Shown: positions 10,119 to 20,901 of the stretch, piece after piece
Numbering within the stretch: position 1 is the stretch's first letter
Layout: every line of letters starts with the position of its first letter
Source: Chelatococcus sp. HY11
Lineage (GTDB): Bacteria; Pseudomonadota; Alphaproteobacteria; Rhizobiales; Beijerinckiaceae
Assembly (NCBI RefSeq): GCF_018398335.1
Contig: NZ_JAHBRX010000001.1
Span: forward strand, 62,001-126,000
Length of the DNA stretch: 64,000 nt
Direction of reading: 5' to 3'
Program-made: the position numbers and the translations under genes
Notes under the pieces: generated by a model
Seen by the model: the letters and a program-made list of their open reading frames with translations, nothing else
What the model was told of the DNA's origin: nothing
Database searches by the model: none

Positions 10119-11111
10119 ATGCGACCACTTAGCGCTCTCAACCGATTGCGTACCGCGGCTGTGATAATGGTCTGGGCTGGTGTCGGCGCAGCCTCCGCTG
10201 CGACAGGGGCCGTCGCGCAAACCCATGGCGGACGTTCGCCGCACGAGCAGGGCCGCACGCCGGATGCCCATGCTGAGGGGCGGACGCCGGAGCGCTCTTC
10301 AACGCTCGATTTGGCGACCTACAAGGGTATTACCCTTGAGGATTTCGAACTTCCTTCCCAGTGCTTGGCCTCGGAAGGCGATCTCGATCTGGCGGGTTCC
10401 CGTGACGGTGGCGGTGTCGCCGAGGATGAGAGCGGCTTTTTCGATGCAAGCCAGCTCGCCAGCATTCAACTGCCCAATCTCGCGACCCTTACCCCCTACC
10501 GTCTTGCCGCGGGGCAGCGCGCCCTACGTCCGGAATGGCGCGTGGCTCCGATCGCACGCGGCGTGACGGCGACGCGTTCTGTTGGGGTGATCGCCCTTCC
10601 CGGCGTCCCCCAGCCATCGGAACGGGCGCTTGGCATGTCGGTGGGGGCTGGCGGCAACGTGAGCTTCTCGACCGAGGTCGCGAGCGAGGGTGGCTCCTGG
10701 CGGCAGGACGATGCGCGCTGGGGCTGGACCTTGAGGAGGCAGGCGGCAGACGGCACGCGCGGTTTCGTCTGGTCTGGCTCGACGACCGGACGCGTCGACA
10801 TGCAAGGCGGGCGTAACCAGGACATGGATCTGCGGCTCGGCTATCGTCGCGGATCGAGCGATGGGGACTGGCTGCTGACACCGCAGGTCTCGGTATCATC
10901 CTCCTACCAGCCCGCCAGCGGTGACCGTTGGGGGACGACGACCGTCAAGCCCAGCGTGACCGCCACCGCCCGCGTCTTCGGCACCGATGAGGATTGGGTC
11001 AGCGCGAAAGTCGACACACGCCTTGGTTATTCCATTCCCGTGGCGGCGAGCGCGGCTGGCCAACTTGACGCGGCGGCCATGCTGCGGCTGACGTTCAGGG
11101 GGCTACAGTAG
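10119..11111 (+). CDS. Secreted protein, possible outer-membrane beta-barrel
   Basis: A 330-residue protein I cannot place in a family. A signal peptide is evident (AAVIMVWAGVGAASAA...AVAQ). A low-complexity Gly/Arg/His stretch follows, then a C-terminal half of alternating polar/hydrophobic strands (WGWTLRRQ, FVWSGSTTGRV, DMDLRLGYRRG, LLTPQVSVSSSY, SAKVDTRLGYSIP) ending in MLRLTFRGLQ. That pattern resembles an outer-membrane barrel or autotransporter-like sheet, though the last residue is not aromatic. It stands alone. Confidence 0.7.
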   Translation: MRPLSALNRLRTAAVIMVWAGVGAASAATGAVAQTHGGRSPHEQGRTPDAHAEGRTPERSSTLDLATYKGITLEDFELPSQCLASEGDLDLAGSRDGGGVAEDESGFFDASQLASIQLPNLATLTPYRLAAGQRALRPEWRVAPIARGVTATRSVGVIALPGVPQPSERALGMSVGAGGNVSFSTEVASEGGSWRQDDARWGWTLRRQAADGTRGFVWSGSTTGRVDMQGGRNQDMDLRLGYRRGSSDGDWLLTPQVSVSSSYQPASGDRWGTTTVKPSVTATARVFGTDEDWVSAKVDTRLGYSIPVAASAAGQLDAAAMLRLTFRGLQ

Positions 11112-11234
11112 TTTCCGCGCAAGATTTTCCGGCGCAACGTTTCCCGCCGAAGGGGCGGGGCATGAAGGGTGAGCATAGCCAGAATCGGGCAAAGCTTTAA
11201 TGTGGGCGCACGATTCTCATCTTTCGAGCGCTCC

Positions 11235-11606
11235 ATGCCACAGTTGTTCGCTCAGCCCTCCATGGCTGCCCTCGTGCCCATCGTCCTTCTTCTCCTGTCC
11301 AACGTGTTCATGACCGTCGCCTGGTACGGCCATCTCAATTACAAGTCGGCCCCGCTATGGGCCGTTGTTCTCGTCAGCTGGGGGATCGCCTTCTTCGAGT
11401 ATTGTCTTGCGGTCCCGGCAAACCGCTTCGGCTCGGCGGTCTACTCGGCCGCCCAGCTCAAGACGATCCAGGAGGTCATCACCCTCATCGTGTTCGCGGG
11501 ATTTTCAGTCACCGTCCTCAAGCAGCCGTTGACCATCAATCATGGCATCGGCTTCGCCCTGATCGCGCTCGGTGCGTCCTTCATCTTCAAGAGCCCGCCG
11601 GGATGA
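11235..11606 (+). CDS. DUF486 / DMT-family small membrane protein
   Basis: A 123-residue protein with four predicted helices, matching DUF486: [44 protein letters not shown] and [13 protein letters not shown]. The family belongs to the drug/metabolite transporter clan; substrates are unknown. The frame is open from a GTG at 11169, but homology favours the ATG at 11235. Its last 20 nt overlap the convergent sugar dehydrogenase gene. Confidence 0.82.
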   Translation: MPQLFAQPSMAALVPIVLLLLSNVFMTVAWYGHLNYKSAPLWAVVLVSWGIAFFEYCLAVPANRFGSAVYSAAQLKTIQEVITLIVFAGFSVTVLKQPLTINHGIGFALIALGASFIFKSPPG

Positions 11607-12723
11607 TTCGCAAAAGGCGCCCGTCGTTTTCGTCGGTCAGAAGATAGATGAGGCCGTCCGGCCCCTGTCGGACATCGCGTATGCGCGCGCCGAGATCCGG
11701 GAGCAGGCGCTCCTCGCGAATCACACGATCTCCCTGAAGCTGGAGCCTGACCAGCATCTGGCCGGCGAGCGCGCCGGTAAACAGGCTGTTCTGCCAGCCT
11801 GGATAGCGATCACCGGTATAGAACACCATGCCGGAGGGAGCGATCGACGGATCCCAGTAGAAAATCGGCTGCTCCATGCCCTTCTGCGCGGTGCCCACCC
11901 CGATCTTGGCTCCGCTGTAGTGGGTGCCGTAGCCAATGACAGGCCAGCCGTAGTTGGCGCCCTTTTTGGAGATGTTGATTTCATCACCGCCGCGCGCGCC
12001 GTGTTCGATCGTCCAAAGCGTGTTCGTGCGGGGATTGATGGCTGCGGACTGCGGGTTGCGATGGCCGTAGGTCCAGATTTCGGGCTTCGCGCCACTGCGT
12101 CCTACGAAGGGATTGTCGCGGGGAACACTGCCGTCGCGGTTGATCCGCACGACCTTGCCGAGATGGTTGTCGAGATCCTGCGCCTTGTCGCGAAGGTCAA
12201 AGCGTTCCCCGAGCGTCACGAAGAGCGTGCCATCGGATGCAAAAGCTAGGCGAGAGCCGAAATGGTTGTTGCCGGAGTAAGCGGGCTCCTGCCGGAAGAT
12301 CACCGCGACGTCACTCAGACGCGTGGCGCCCTCGTCGAGCTTGCCGCGGGCGACAGCCGTTCCTCCGAGCCCACCTTCGCGGGGCTCGGCGTAGGTCAGA
12401 TAGATCAGGCGATTCGTCGCGAAATCCGGATCAAGCGCGACATCGAGCAGACCACCCTGGCCGCGCGCCCGCACGTCCGGAACGCCAGCTATTGGGGTGG
12501 CGTTGCCATTGCCGACGACACGGAGGCGCCCTGCGCGTTCCGTCACCAGCATGCGGCCGTCCGGCAGAAAGGCAACGCTCCAGGGATGATCGAGCCCGCG
12601 CGCGACTGTCTCGACGGTGAGGCCACCAAGACGCTGCCGCTCCGGAGCCGTTTGAGCCACCGCCGGGGCATTTGACAGGAAAGCCGCGCCAAGAAGCGCC
12701 AACCCGCACAGGATCATTCGCAT
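11587..12723 (-). CDS. PQQ-dependent sugar dehydrogenase (soluble aldose dehydrogenase type)
   Basis: A 378-residue periplasmic beta-propeller enzyme. The signal peptide [22 protein letters not shown] is followed by family motifs: [78 protein letters not shown] and [11 protein letters not shown]. It should oxidise aldoses with PQQ and pass electrons to the respiratory chain. I use the ATG at 12723 because GGGAGAAG lies 5 nt upstream and the signal peptide starts there, although the frame opens earlier. Its 3' end overlaps the DUF486 gene tail to tail. Confidence 0.9.
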   Translation of the reverse strand: MRMILCGLALLGAAFLSNAPAVAQTAPERQRLGGLTVETVARGLDHPWSVAFLPDGRMLVTERAGRLRVVGNGNATPIAGVPDVRARGQGGLLDVALDPDFATNRLIYLTYAEPREGGLGGTAVARGKLDEGATRLSDVAVIFRQEPAYSGNNHFGSRLAFASDGTLFVTLGERFDLRDKAQDLDNHLGKVVRINRDGSVPRDNPFVGRSGAKPEIWTYGHRNPQSAAINPRTNTLWTIEHGARGGDEINISKKGANYGWPVIGYGTHYSGAKIGVGTAQKGMEQPIFYWDPSIAPSGMVFYTGDRYPGWQNSLFTGALAGQMLVRLQLQGDRVIREERLLPDLGARIRDVRQGPDGLIYLLTDENDGRLLRIIPAGS

Positions 12724-12938
12724 CAGATCTTCTCCCGCTCGGACGGTCGGGCTCTCGCCCGGCAACGCCCATGCCCTCGCCTTGCTACGATCTTCGCATA
12801 CAAGGCATAAAGGAGGAGATCTATTCAAAGATCCCAGCCATTCATCTGTCCGGGATCAATATTTTGCGAGTGATTGTGAAGCTGACGTGCCAGATTGCAG
12901 AAAAAGTCCCATCATCCGGCTTCCGCGTTATTGACGAA

Positions 12939-13154
12939 TTATGATACGCGGGTCACGGCCCCTTCAGGAGCACGCACAGTATTCGTCGAGGCAATATGGT
13001 TGATCGCTGTCACAGCGATAGTCGCGACCGTCAGGACGACGACCAGCATCAGCGACATCTTGAACTGACGCGCGACTTCAACGCGCGACATGCTGCTAAC
13101 CGCGTTACCCGACTTACGAATATCCGACATGCGGATAGGATCACTTAGACGCAT
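12939..13154 (-). CDS. Small single-helix membrane protein
   Basis: A 71-residue protein with a basic N-terminal half and one hydrophobic segment (MSLMLVVVLTVATIAVTAI, about residues 33-51). The ribosome site AGGGGAG precedes the ATG at 13154. No family recognised. It is divergent from the aminotransferase gene and shares a 236-bp intergenic region with it. Confidence 0.55.
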   Translation of the reverse strand: MRLSDPIRMSDIRKSGNAVSSMSRVEVARQFKMSLMLVVVLTVATIAVTAINHIASTNTVRAPEGAVTRVS

Positions 13155-13348
13155 GATGAGCTCCCCTGAGCCCGAGTGAGACTGTCCAGACATTAGATCC
13201 ATCCGCAACAAATGGTCGTGCGATGGCACACAATGGCAGATGCCATCCAGCCTGGCTTCCTGAAGTGAACGGCGGGGTTAATGGAAAGTTCCCTGAATCG
13301 TCGCCGCGCTGCTTGCAATAGCTTGCGCGGCGGCCTTCGGCGGACTAG

Positions 13349-14593
<1,245 letters not shown>

Positions 14594-14732
14594 TGACTTT
14601 AGGCAGCCGGGGGCGGAACCGCCGGCTGCCTCACCCCGTTGGGTAGACGTTTCGAATGCCAGGTCATCACTTGCCAAGGCTACGCGTGGCAAGACTGCCC
14701 TTGGCGGTCACTGCGATTGGCAGGAGGGGCTT

Positions 14733-15251
14733 ATGGGATTGGTTAGCTTTACACGAAAGATCTTTGTGCGTGCTCTCGGACTCGCGGCTGTCGGCGGCCT
14801 CATGGCAGCCGCGCCGGTGTTCACGAGCGCGGCTGAGGCCCAGAGCGGGGGGAATGTCCGCGTCGGCCGGCTCACGTGCTCGGTTTCCGGGGGCGCCGGT
14901 TTCATCATCACCTCCTCGAAGGCACTGAGTTGCGTGTTCAGAGGTACGGGCGGGCGGCGTGACCACTATGCCGGCACCATTCGCAAGTTCGGCCTCGATA
15001 TCGGCGCCACCACCGGCGGCACCATGATCTGGGATGTGTATGCCACCGGAAACCGCACCGTCGCGGGGATGCTCGCTGGAACCTATGCGGGCGTGTCGGG
15101 CGAGGCGACCGTCGTTGGTGGCGTGGGCGCCAATGTGCTCGTTGGCGGATCTCGCCGCTCCATCAGCCTGCAGCCTCTTTCGATCCAGGGCCAGGAGGGC
15201 TTCAACCTCGCCCTCGGCGTCGCTGACCTTCAGCTGCACAGCGTCCGCTGA
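14733..15251 (+). CDS. DUF992 family secreted protein
   Basis: A 172-residue protein with a signal peptide (VRALGLAAVGGLMAAAPVFTSAAEAQ) and a mature part matching DUF992: VGRLTCSVSGG, ALSCVFRG, HYAGTIRKFGLDIG, and a Gly-rich Y.G.S stretch. DUF992 proteins are small exported proteins of Hyphomicrobiales with unknown role. CAGGAGG sits 7 nt before the ATG. Confidence 0.88.
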   Translation: MGLVSFTRKIFVRALGLAAVGGLMAAAPVFTSAAEAQSGGNVRVGRLTCSVSGGAGFIITSSKALSCVFRGTGGRRDHYAGTIRKFGLDIGATTGGTMIWDVYATGNRTVAGMLAGTYAGVSGEATVVGGVGANVLVGGSRRSISLQPLSIQGQEGFNLALGVADLQLHSVR

Positions 15252-15327
15252 ATTCCAAGCGCGCGACCTGCCTTTCTACCAAGGCGGGTGAATCCGGGGC
15301 AGGCACGCACTGCGATCCCAATCCAGG

Positions 15328-15347
15328 GCGCCGCTTCAACGCGGCGC
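15328..15347 (+). terminator. GC-rich hairpin after the DUF992 gene
   Basis: GCGCCGC and GCGGCGC form a 7-bp stem with a 6-nt loop, followed by TTGATT. It is about 77 nt past the DUF992 stop. The weak T tract makes a Rho-independent terminator possible only. Confidence 0.4.
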
Positions 15348-15553
15348 TTGATTCTCGCGCCCGTTAGCGAGACGATTGCCGTTCTGGGCCGCAAAGAGCC
15401 CGCGAGAATGGCGATCCTGCCGGGCGCTCTTCCGCACCTTGGACACATTCTCACACCCATGCGCGTCCGGCGTGATGCTGGCCGCGCGGGAACCAGGCAC
15501 GACTGCCGGGGCGCTCCGCCCCCGGCAGGGATTGGGCTGGAGAGGAGAATGCC

Positions 15554-17602
15554 ATGGGAGATCAAGGCGGGAGAGTATCCGCTGGGCCGCGATGCATCGC
15601 CATCGTGGGTCCCCAGCAAAGCGGTAAGACAACGTTGCTGGAGGCGCTTCTTGCACGGGCCGGTGGGCTCGACCGTCAGGGCCGCGTTGCCGACGGCAAT
15701 ACGGTGGGCGATGCCAGTCCGGAAGCGCGCGCTCATTTGATGAGCGTGGAAGCCAATGTCGCTTCGCTCGAATTCCTGGGCGAGAGCTATACGTTCATCG
15801 ATTGCCCCGGTTCCCTCGAATTTCGCCACGACATGTGCGCAGTCTTGCCGGCTTGCGATGCGGCCATCGTTGTCTGCGAGGCGGATGTCCGCAAACTGCA
15901 CGCGCTGGAAGTCGTCCTGCGCGAACTCGAAGAGGCGGGCATTCCACGCCTCATCTTTCTGAACAAGGTCGATACCTCGTCTCTGGAGGTGAGGGATGCG
16001 CTTGGGCTGCTGCAGGCCGCATCGCGCACCCCTCTGCTGATGCGCCAGATCCCGATCTGGAATGACGGCATTGCCGTCGGCTTCATCGATCTCGCGCTGG
16101 AGAGGGCCTTCATCTATCGCGAACATGCGGCGAGTGAGGTCGTCGACCTGCCGGAGGCAGAGCTGTCTGCCGAGAAGGAGGCACGCTTCTCGATGCTCGA
16201 GAAGCTCGCGGATTATGACGACACCTTGATGGAAGCCCTGCTCGAGGAGATCGAGCCGCCGCGTGACCGTGTCTTCGATGATCTGGCGCGTGAGTTGCGG
16301 GAGCAGCACGTCGTGCCCGTCCTCATCGGCGCGAGCGAACGCGGCAACGGCGTCACGCGTCTATTGAAGGCGCTTCGGCATGAAGTGCCGGGTGTCGAAG
16401 GCGTGGTGAGACGGCTCGGCGTCGGGTCGGATGGGCCGGCGCTGGCGCAGGTCATGAAGACAACGCATCTGGCGCAGGGCGGCAAGCTTTCGCTCGTGCG
16501 GGTGCTGCGCGGCAACCTGACCGAAGGTGACACTGTAACCGGTTCCGGTGGCAACGAGGCCCGTATCGCGGGCATTTTGCGCCAGAACGGCGGGGCGACC
16601 ACCCGCCTGCCGACGGCGGGTCTCGGGGACACGGTGGCCCTCGCGCGGCTGGAAGGGATCGCGACTGGCGAAACACTCAGTGCGGGGCGGACGGCGCCGG
16701 AGCCGCTCGTGAGCATCGCGGCGCCGCAGCCTGTCTACGCCTGCGCGCTGGTGACGACCGACCTCAAGGACGACGTGCGTTTGACGGCGGCGCTCGCCAA
16801 GCTCATGGAGGGCGATCCGTCGCTTGTTGTCGAACAGCGGCCCGAGCTTGGGGAATTGCGTCTGGCGGGGCAGGGCGAAATGCATCTGCGGGTGGCGCTG
16901 GAGCGTCTCGCCAATCGTTATGGCGTGCAAGTCGCGGTGCGCAAGCCGCAGGTCGCCTATCGCGAGACCATCCGTAACACGGCCTCCGCCCGGGGGCGGC
17001 ACAAGAAACAATCGGGCGGCCACGGTCAATACGGCGACGTGGTCATCGACATCGCCCCCCTCAATCGCGGCGACGGCATGATCTTCGCGGATATGATCAG
17101 CGGCGGGGTCATACCCCGGCAGTATATCTCGTCGGTGGAAGCGGGCGTGCGCGAGGCGACAGGCAAGGGACCGCTCGGTTTCCCTGTGGTCGATGTCGAG
17201 GTGACCCTCAAGGACGGCTCCTATCATACGGTCGATTCCTCGGACATGGCTTTTCGCGCCGCCGCACGCCTTGCGCTCGCGGATGCCCTGCCCAAGGCCA
17301 GTCCGGTCCTCCTGGAGCCCGTGCTCGGGGTTGAACTGGCGGTGCCGTCCGAGGTTATGGTGAAGATCACCGGCCTGATCTCGGCGCGGCGGGGCCAGAT
17401 CCTTGGGTATGACAAGCGGCCGGGCTGGGACGGATGGGATATGGTGAAGGCCCATATTCCGGAGGCCGAAATCAGCGACATGATTATCGAGCTGCGTTCG
17501 GCGACCCAGGGGGTGGGAACCTTCTCGTCAAGCTTCGATCATTTCGCGGAACTGACGGGCAAGGCCGCTGAAATGGTCGCGCAGCAGGCCGCGCACGCCT
17601 GA
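15554..17602 (+). CDS. EF-G-like translational GTPase
   Basis: A 682-residue protein with EF-G domain order: GTPase domain, beta-barrel II (LAQVMKTTH, LSLVRVLRG), III, IV (HKKQSGGHGQYGDV) and V (ISARRGQILGYDKR). The G1 loop GPQQSGKT, G3 DCPG and G4 NKVD are intact. The switch I sequence that is RGITI in canonical EF-G reads RAHLMSV, so the Thr that coordinates magnesium is absent. This places it with EF-G-like paralogues, whose role is poorly defined, not with the housekeeping fusA. GGAGAGGAG precedes the ATG. Confidence 0.9.
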   Translation: MGDQGGRVSAGPRCIAIVGPQQSGKTTLLEALLARAGGLDRQGRVADGNTVGDASPEARAHLMSVEANVASLEFLGESYTFIDCPGSLEFRHDMCAVLPACDAAIVVCEADVRKLHALEVVLRELEEAGIPRLIFLNKVDTSSLEVRDALGLLQAASRTPLLMRQIPIWNDGIAVGFIDLALERAFIYREHAASEVVDLPEAELSAEKEARFSMLEKLADYDDTLMEALLEEIEPPRDRVFDDLARELREQHVVPVLIGASERGNGVTRLLKALRHEVPGVEGVVRRLGVGSDGPALAQVMKTTHLAQGGKLSLVRVLRGNLTEGDTVTGSGGNEARIAGILRQNGGATTRLPTAGLGDTVALARLEGIATGETLSAGRTAPEPLVSIAAPQPVYACALVTTDLKDDVRLTAALAKLMEGDPSLVVEQRPELGELRLAGQGEMHLRVALERLANRYGVQVAVRKPQVAYRETIRNTASARGRHKKQSGGHGQYGDVVIDIAPLNRGDGMIFADMISGGVIPRQYISSVEAGVREATGKGPLGFPVVDVEVTLKDGSYHTVDSSDMAFRAAARLALADALPKASPVLLEPVLGVELAVPSEVMVKITGLISARRGQILGYDKRPGWDGWDMVKAHIPEAEISDMIIELRSATQGVGTFSSSFDHFAELTGKAAEMVAQQAAHA

Positions 17603-17791
17603 TTGGGGTCATTCGGCGCGGAGCGGATGAACCATCTGGAGCGCCCGGATGCTGAAAGGTGTCCGGGCGCCAACTTTTGGTCCATCATCGCGGGCGATGA
17701 TGTTCCTGACTTTGCACCGGTGATTGCGCTCTGGCTTCGGCAGGTTGGGCATGTGGACAGTGGCCGCGGTGAAGCCACCGGAACCTCCGTC

Positions 17792-17938
17792 GTCATTCCG
17801 GGGCGGGCCGGAAGGCCCGAGCCCGGAACCCATGTACACAACGCCAGACAAACAGAGGGCCGTGTCCAACGCGTCTTCTTTTCCGACGCCATGTTCATGG
17901 TTTCCGGGCTCTTCGCCGACGCGAAGCCCCGGAATGAC
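17792..17938. repeat. REP-like inverted repeat
   Basis: GTCATTCCGGGGC at 17792 is matched in inverse by GCCCCGGAATGAC ending at 17938, and inner copies of CCCGGAA and TTCCGGG lie between. The same type of sequence recurs at 31002-31118. The gap of about 540 bp between the EF-G-like gene and the acyl-CoA ligase consists largely of such repeats and has no gene I can support. Confidence 0.6.
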
Positions 17939-18004
17939 GCGATCTTCGGCAAGGCCACGCGACCAACTGTCCGCTCACCTCGAGCCTGTCCTGCGCCCCT
18001 GGGG

Positions 18005-18086
18005 TTCGCTGGAAATGCTCTAGGCCCTTGTTTCCACGCATTTTCTCCACGCGAACCGGTTCCCACTTCGCTGGAAAATGCTCTAG
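18005..18086. repeat. Direct repeat, TTCGCTGGAAA-ATGCTCTAG
   Basis: TTCGCTGGAAATGCTCTAG at 18005-18023 recurs with one extra A at 18067-18086. The second copy is preceded by GAACCGGTTCCCAC, itself containing a palindrome (GAACCGGTTC). The arrangement resembles dispersed intergenic palindromic elements of rhizobial genomes. Confidence 0.55.
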
Positions 18087-18140
18087 TCTGTCCACCGGCG
18101 CGGCATGCGCCGTGCAAGAACAAGATCGGGAAGGCAAGGG

Positions 18141-19874
18141 ATGGCGGGCGAGGATAGGGGAGGCGAGACCCATCTCGCCACGAATGAGACGGCGCCCTGG
18201 TTCTCGGCTTATCCAGACTCAATCCCTCACGCGATAGAGCCGCGCGGCACCCTGGCGGATCTGTTCAGCACGGCGATCGCGCAGTTCGACAGCCGCCCGG
18301 CCTTCAAGAGCTTCGGCTCGGTATTGAGCTACCGGGCTCTTGGGCAGGCGGCTGACAAAGTCACCGCCTGGCTGCAGGCGCAAGGATTCGTGAAGGGCGA
18401 CCGGATCGCCATCATGATGCCGAACGTGCTCGCCTTTCCCGCGGTGATGATCGGCGCCATCCGCGGCGGTTACACGGTCGTCAATGTCAATCCGCTCTAT
18501 ACCGCGATCGAGCTGACCCACCAGCTCCAGGATGCGGGCGCGCGTGCCATGTTCGTCCTGGAGAATTTCGCACATACCGTCGAGATGGCGCGGCCGGATC
18601 TCGGGCTCGACGCCGTTGTGGTGGTCGCCCCCGGCGATCTCATGGGGTGGAAGGGCCATCTCGTCAACGCCGTTTCGCGGCACATGAAGCGCGCCGTGCC
18701 GCCCTTCGCCTTGCCGGGACACCACAGGCTCAGCGCCATCATGGCCGCCCCGGCCGGACGGGTGTCACCCGTCGCCATCGACGGCGCGGATATCGCTTTC
18801 CTGCAATACACCGGGGGGACCACGGGAACACCGAAGGGCGCGATGCTGACGCACCGCAATATCGTCGCCAATGTCGCCCAGATCCGCGCCTGGGTCGGCG
18901 CCTGGGTGCCCGATGGCCTCGAAGGGCAGGTTATGGTGACGGCGTTGCCCCTCTATCATATCTTCTCACTGACCGCCTGCTGTATCAGCCGCTTCGTCTG
19001 CGGCGCCTGCTCGCTTCTGATCGCCAATCCGCGTGATATCGCGGGGCTGGTGAAGACCCTCCAGAAGGAGCGCTTCACGATGCTCTGCGGCGTGAACACC
19101 CTGTTCAATGCCATCCTGAACCATCCGGGAGCGAAGGAGATCGACTTCTCACGGCTTGCCTTTTGCGTGTCGGGAGGCATGGCGACCCAGGCGGCGGTGG
19201 CGGAGCGCTGGAAGGACCTGACGGGCCAGCCGATCATCGAGGGCTATGGCCTTTCGGAAACCTCGCCCGTGGTGTCCGTCAACCGGCTCGATATCGAGGC
19301 GTTCACGGGCACAATCGGCTATCCCCTGCCGTCGACCAAGGTGGTCATCCGTGCCCCGGGCGCGAGCGATGATTTGCCGATCGGCAGCGTTGGCGAGCTG
19401 TGCGTGCGTGGCCCGCAGGTGATGGCCGGTTACTGGCGACAACCGGACGCGACAGCCGCGGTGATGACCGCGGACGGCTTCTTCCGCACCGGCGATCTTG
19501 CCGTGATGGAAGCGGATGGCGCGTTGCGGATCGTCGATCGCATCAAGGACATGGTGATCGTCTCGGGTTTCAACGTCTATCCGACCGAGGTGGAGGACGT
19601 GCTGGTGCGGCATCCGAAGGTACTGGAGGCGGCCGTGATCGGCTTGCCGGACGCGCAGTCGGGTGAAATGGTCGCTGCTTACATCGTGCGGCGCGATGCG
19701 AGCCTGACGGATGAGGAGATCAGGACCTTCGCGCGCCAGTCGCTTACGCCTTACAAGATGCCGCGGCAGATCATCTTCTGCGACAGCCTGCCGAAGTCCA
19801 ATGTGGGCAAGGTCCTGCGCCGCGTCCTGCGCGAGACCGTGCTCGACGGGCATCCGTCGGCGTCAAGCACCTGA
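18141..19874 (+). CDS. fadD: Long-chain fatty acid-CoA ligase
   Basis: A 577-residue adenylate-forming enzyme. The phosphate loop YTGGTTGTPKGAMLTH, the A5 motif YGLSETSP, the hinge GFFRTGDLAVME...VDRIKDMVIVSGFNVYP and the C-terminal PKSNVGKVLRR with its catalytic Lys are all intact. It should activate fatty acids to acyl-CoA for beta-oxidation or lipid synthesis. GGGAAGG lies just before the ATG at 18141. The chain-length preference cannot be read from sequence. Confidence 0.92.
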   Translation: MAGEDRGGETHLATNETAPWFSAYPDSIPHAIEPRGTLADLFSTAIAQFDSRPAFKSFGSVLSYRALGQAADKVTAWLQAQGFVKGDRIAIMMPNVLAFPAVMIGAIRGGYTVVNVNPLYTAIELTHQLQDAGARAMFVLENFAHTVEMARPDLGLDAVVVVAPGDLMGWKGHLVNAVSRHMKRAVPPFALPGHHRLSAIMAAPAGRVSPVAIDGADIAFLQYTGGTTGTPKGAMLTHRNIVANVAQIRAWVGAWVPDGLEGQVMVTALPLYHIFSLTACCISRFVCGACSLLIANPRDIAGLVKTLQKERFTMLCGVNTLFNAILNHPGAKEIDFSRLAFCVSGGMATQAAVAERWKDLTGQPIIEGYGLSETSPVVSVNRLDIEAFTGTIGYPLPSTKVVIRAPGASDDLPIGSVGELCVRGPQVMAGYWRQPDATAAVMTADGFFRTGDLAVMEADGALRIVDRIKDMVIVSGFNVYPTEVEDVLVRHPKVLEAAVIGLPDAQSGEMVAAYIVRRDASLTDEEIRTFARQSLTPYKMPRQIIFCDSLPKSNVGKVLRRVLRETVLDGHPSASST

Positions 19875-19965
19875 ACGTGATTTGCGCTTCGCGCGCGAGA
19901 GGCGCTTCCTCTGGCGCAACAGACGTCAGCGCTGGAAATCAGCGCCACAAGCGATGGGGCCGTGT

Positions 19966-20901
19966 ATGTTCGTCAGAGCAAAACGTGGCTGGGATATTCC
20001 CGAACGTGAAGCTGTTGAAGAGGCGATCTTTCTCAATCGCCGCGCTTTCATGGCGGGTGGTACCGCGATGGCGCTTGCCGCCGGCGGGCAGGCACTTGCC
20101 GCAGACAGCCCCTATCCGGCGGCCCGCAATGATCGCTACAAGCTCGCCCAGCCGGTGACGCCGGAGAGCGACAACACCAACTACAACAATTTCTACGAGT
20201 TCGGCTTCTCCAAGCGCGTCGCCTCCGCAGCCGAGGCGCTGCCGATCTCGCCTTGGACGGTCAAGATTGACGGCCTCGTCGAGAAGCCGTTCGAGATCGC
20301 CTTCGAGGATCTTCTGCGGCGCGTCAGCCTGGAGGAGCGCCTCTATCGGCACCGCTGCGTCGAGGCATGGTCAATGGCCGTGCCATGGACGGGCTTTCCG
20401 ATGCGCGCATTGGTGGATATGGCGCGACCGCTCGGCTCTGCCAAATATGTCGTGATGAAGACCTTCCTCAATCCGAAGGTGGCGCCCGCGCAGAAGCAGA
20501 CGTGGTATCCTTGGCCCTATACTGAGGGGCTCACCATCGCCGAGGCGACCAATGAGCTCACATTCATGGTCACGGGCGCCTACGGCAAACCGTTGCCCAA
20601 GGTGATGGGCGCGCCGATCAGGCTGGCGACTCCCTGGAAATACGGCTTCAAGTCCATCAAGTCGATCGTCGCCATCTCCTTCTCGGAGACGCGTCCGGTC
20701 AGCTATTGGGAGAGCCTGCAAAACTCCGAGTACGGCTTCTGGGCCAATGTGAACCCCGATGTTGCCCATCCCCGCTGGAGCCAGGCGCGCGAGGAGGTGC
20801 TGGGCACGGGCGAATATCGGCCGACCGTGATCTACAACGGCTACGGGGAATACGTCGCCGACATGTACAAGGGAATGGAAGGGGAACGCCTCTTCATGTA
20901 G
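19966..20901 (+). CDS. msrP: Periplasmic methionine sulfoxide reductase, molybdopterin subunit MsrP
   Basis: A 311-residue sulfite-oxidase-fold protein that repairs oxidised methionines in the periplasm. The Tat motif NRRAFMAGG precedes the mature domain. HRCVEAWSM holds the Cys that ligates molybdenum, and KYGFKSIKSI and GFWANVNP are family landmarks. The usual partner MsrQ (heme membrane subunit) is not next to it. The ATG at 19966 is chosen with GGGG upstream; an in-frame ATG at 19954 is also possible. Confidence 0.92.
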   Translation: MFVRAKRGWDIPEREAVEEAIFLNRRAFMAGGTAMALAAGGQALAADSPYPAARNDRYKLAQPVTPESDNTNYNNFYEFGFSKRVASAAEALPISPWTVKIDGLVEKPFEIAFEDLLRRVSLEERLYRHRCVEAWSMAVPWTGFPMRALVDMARPLGSAKYVVMKTFLNPKVAPAQKQTWYPWPYTEGLTIAEATNELTFMVTGAYGKPLPKVMGAPIRLATPWKYGFKSIKSIVAISFSETRPVSYWESLQNSEYGFWANVNPDVAHPRWSQAREEVLGTGEYRPTVIYNGYGEYVADMYKGMEGERLFM

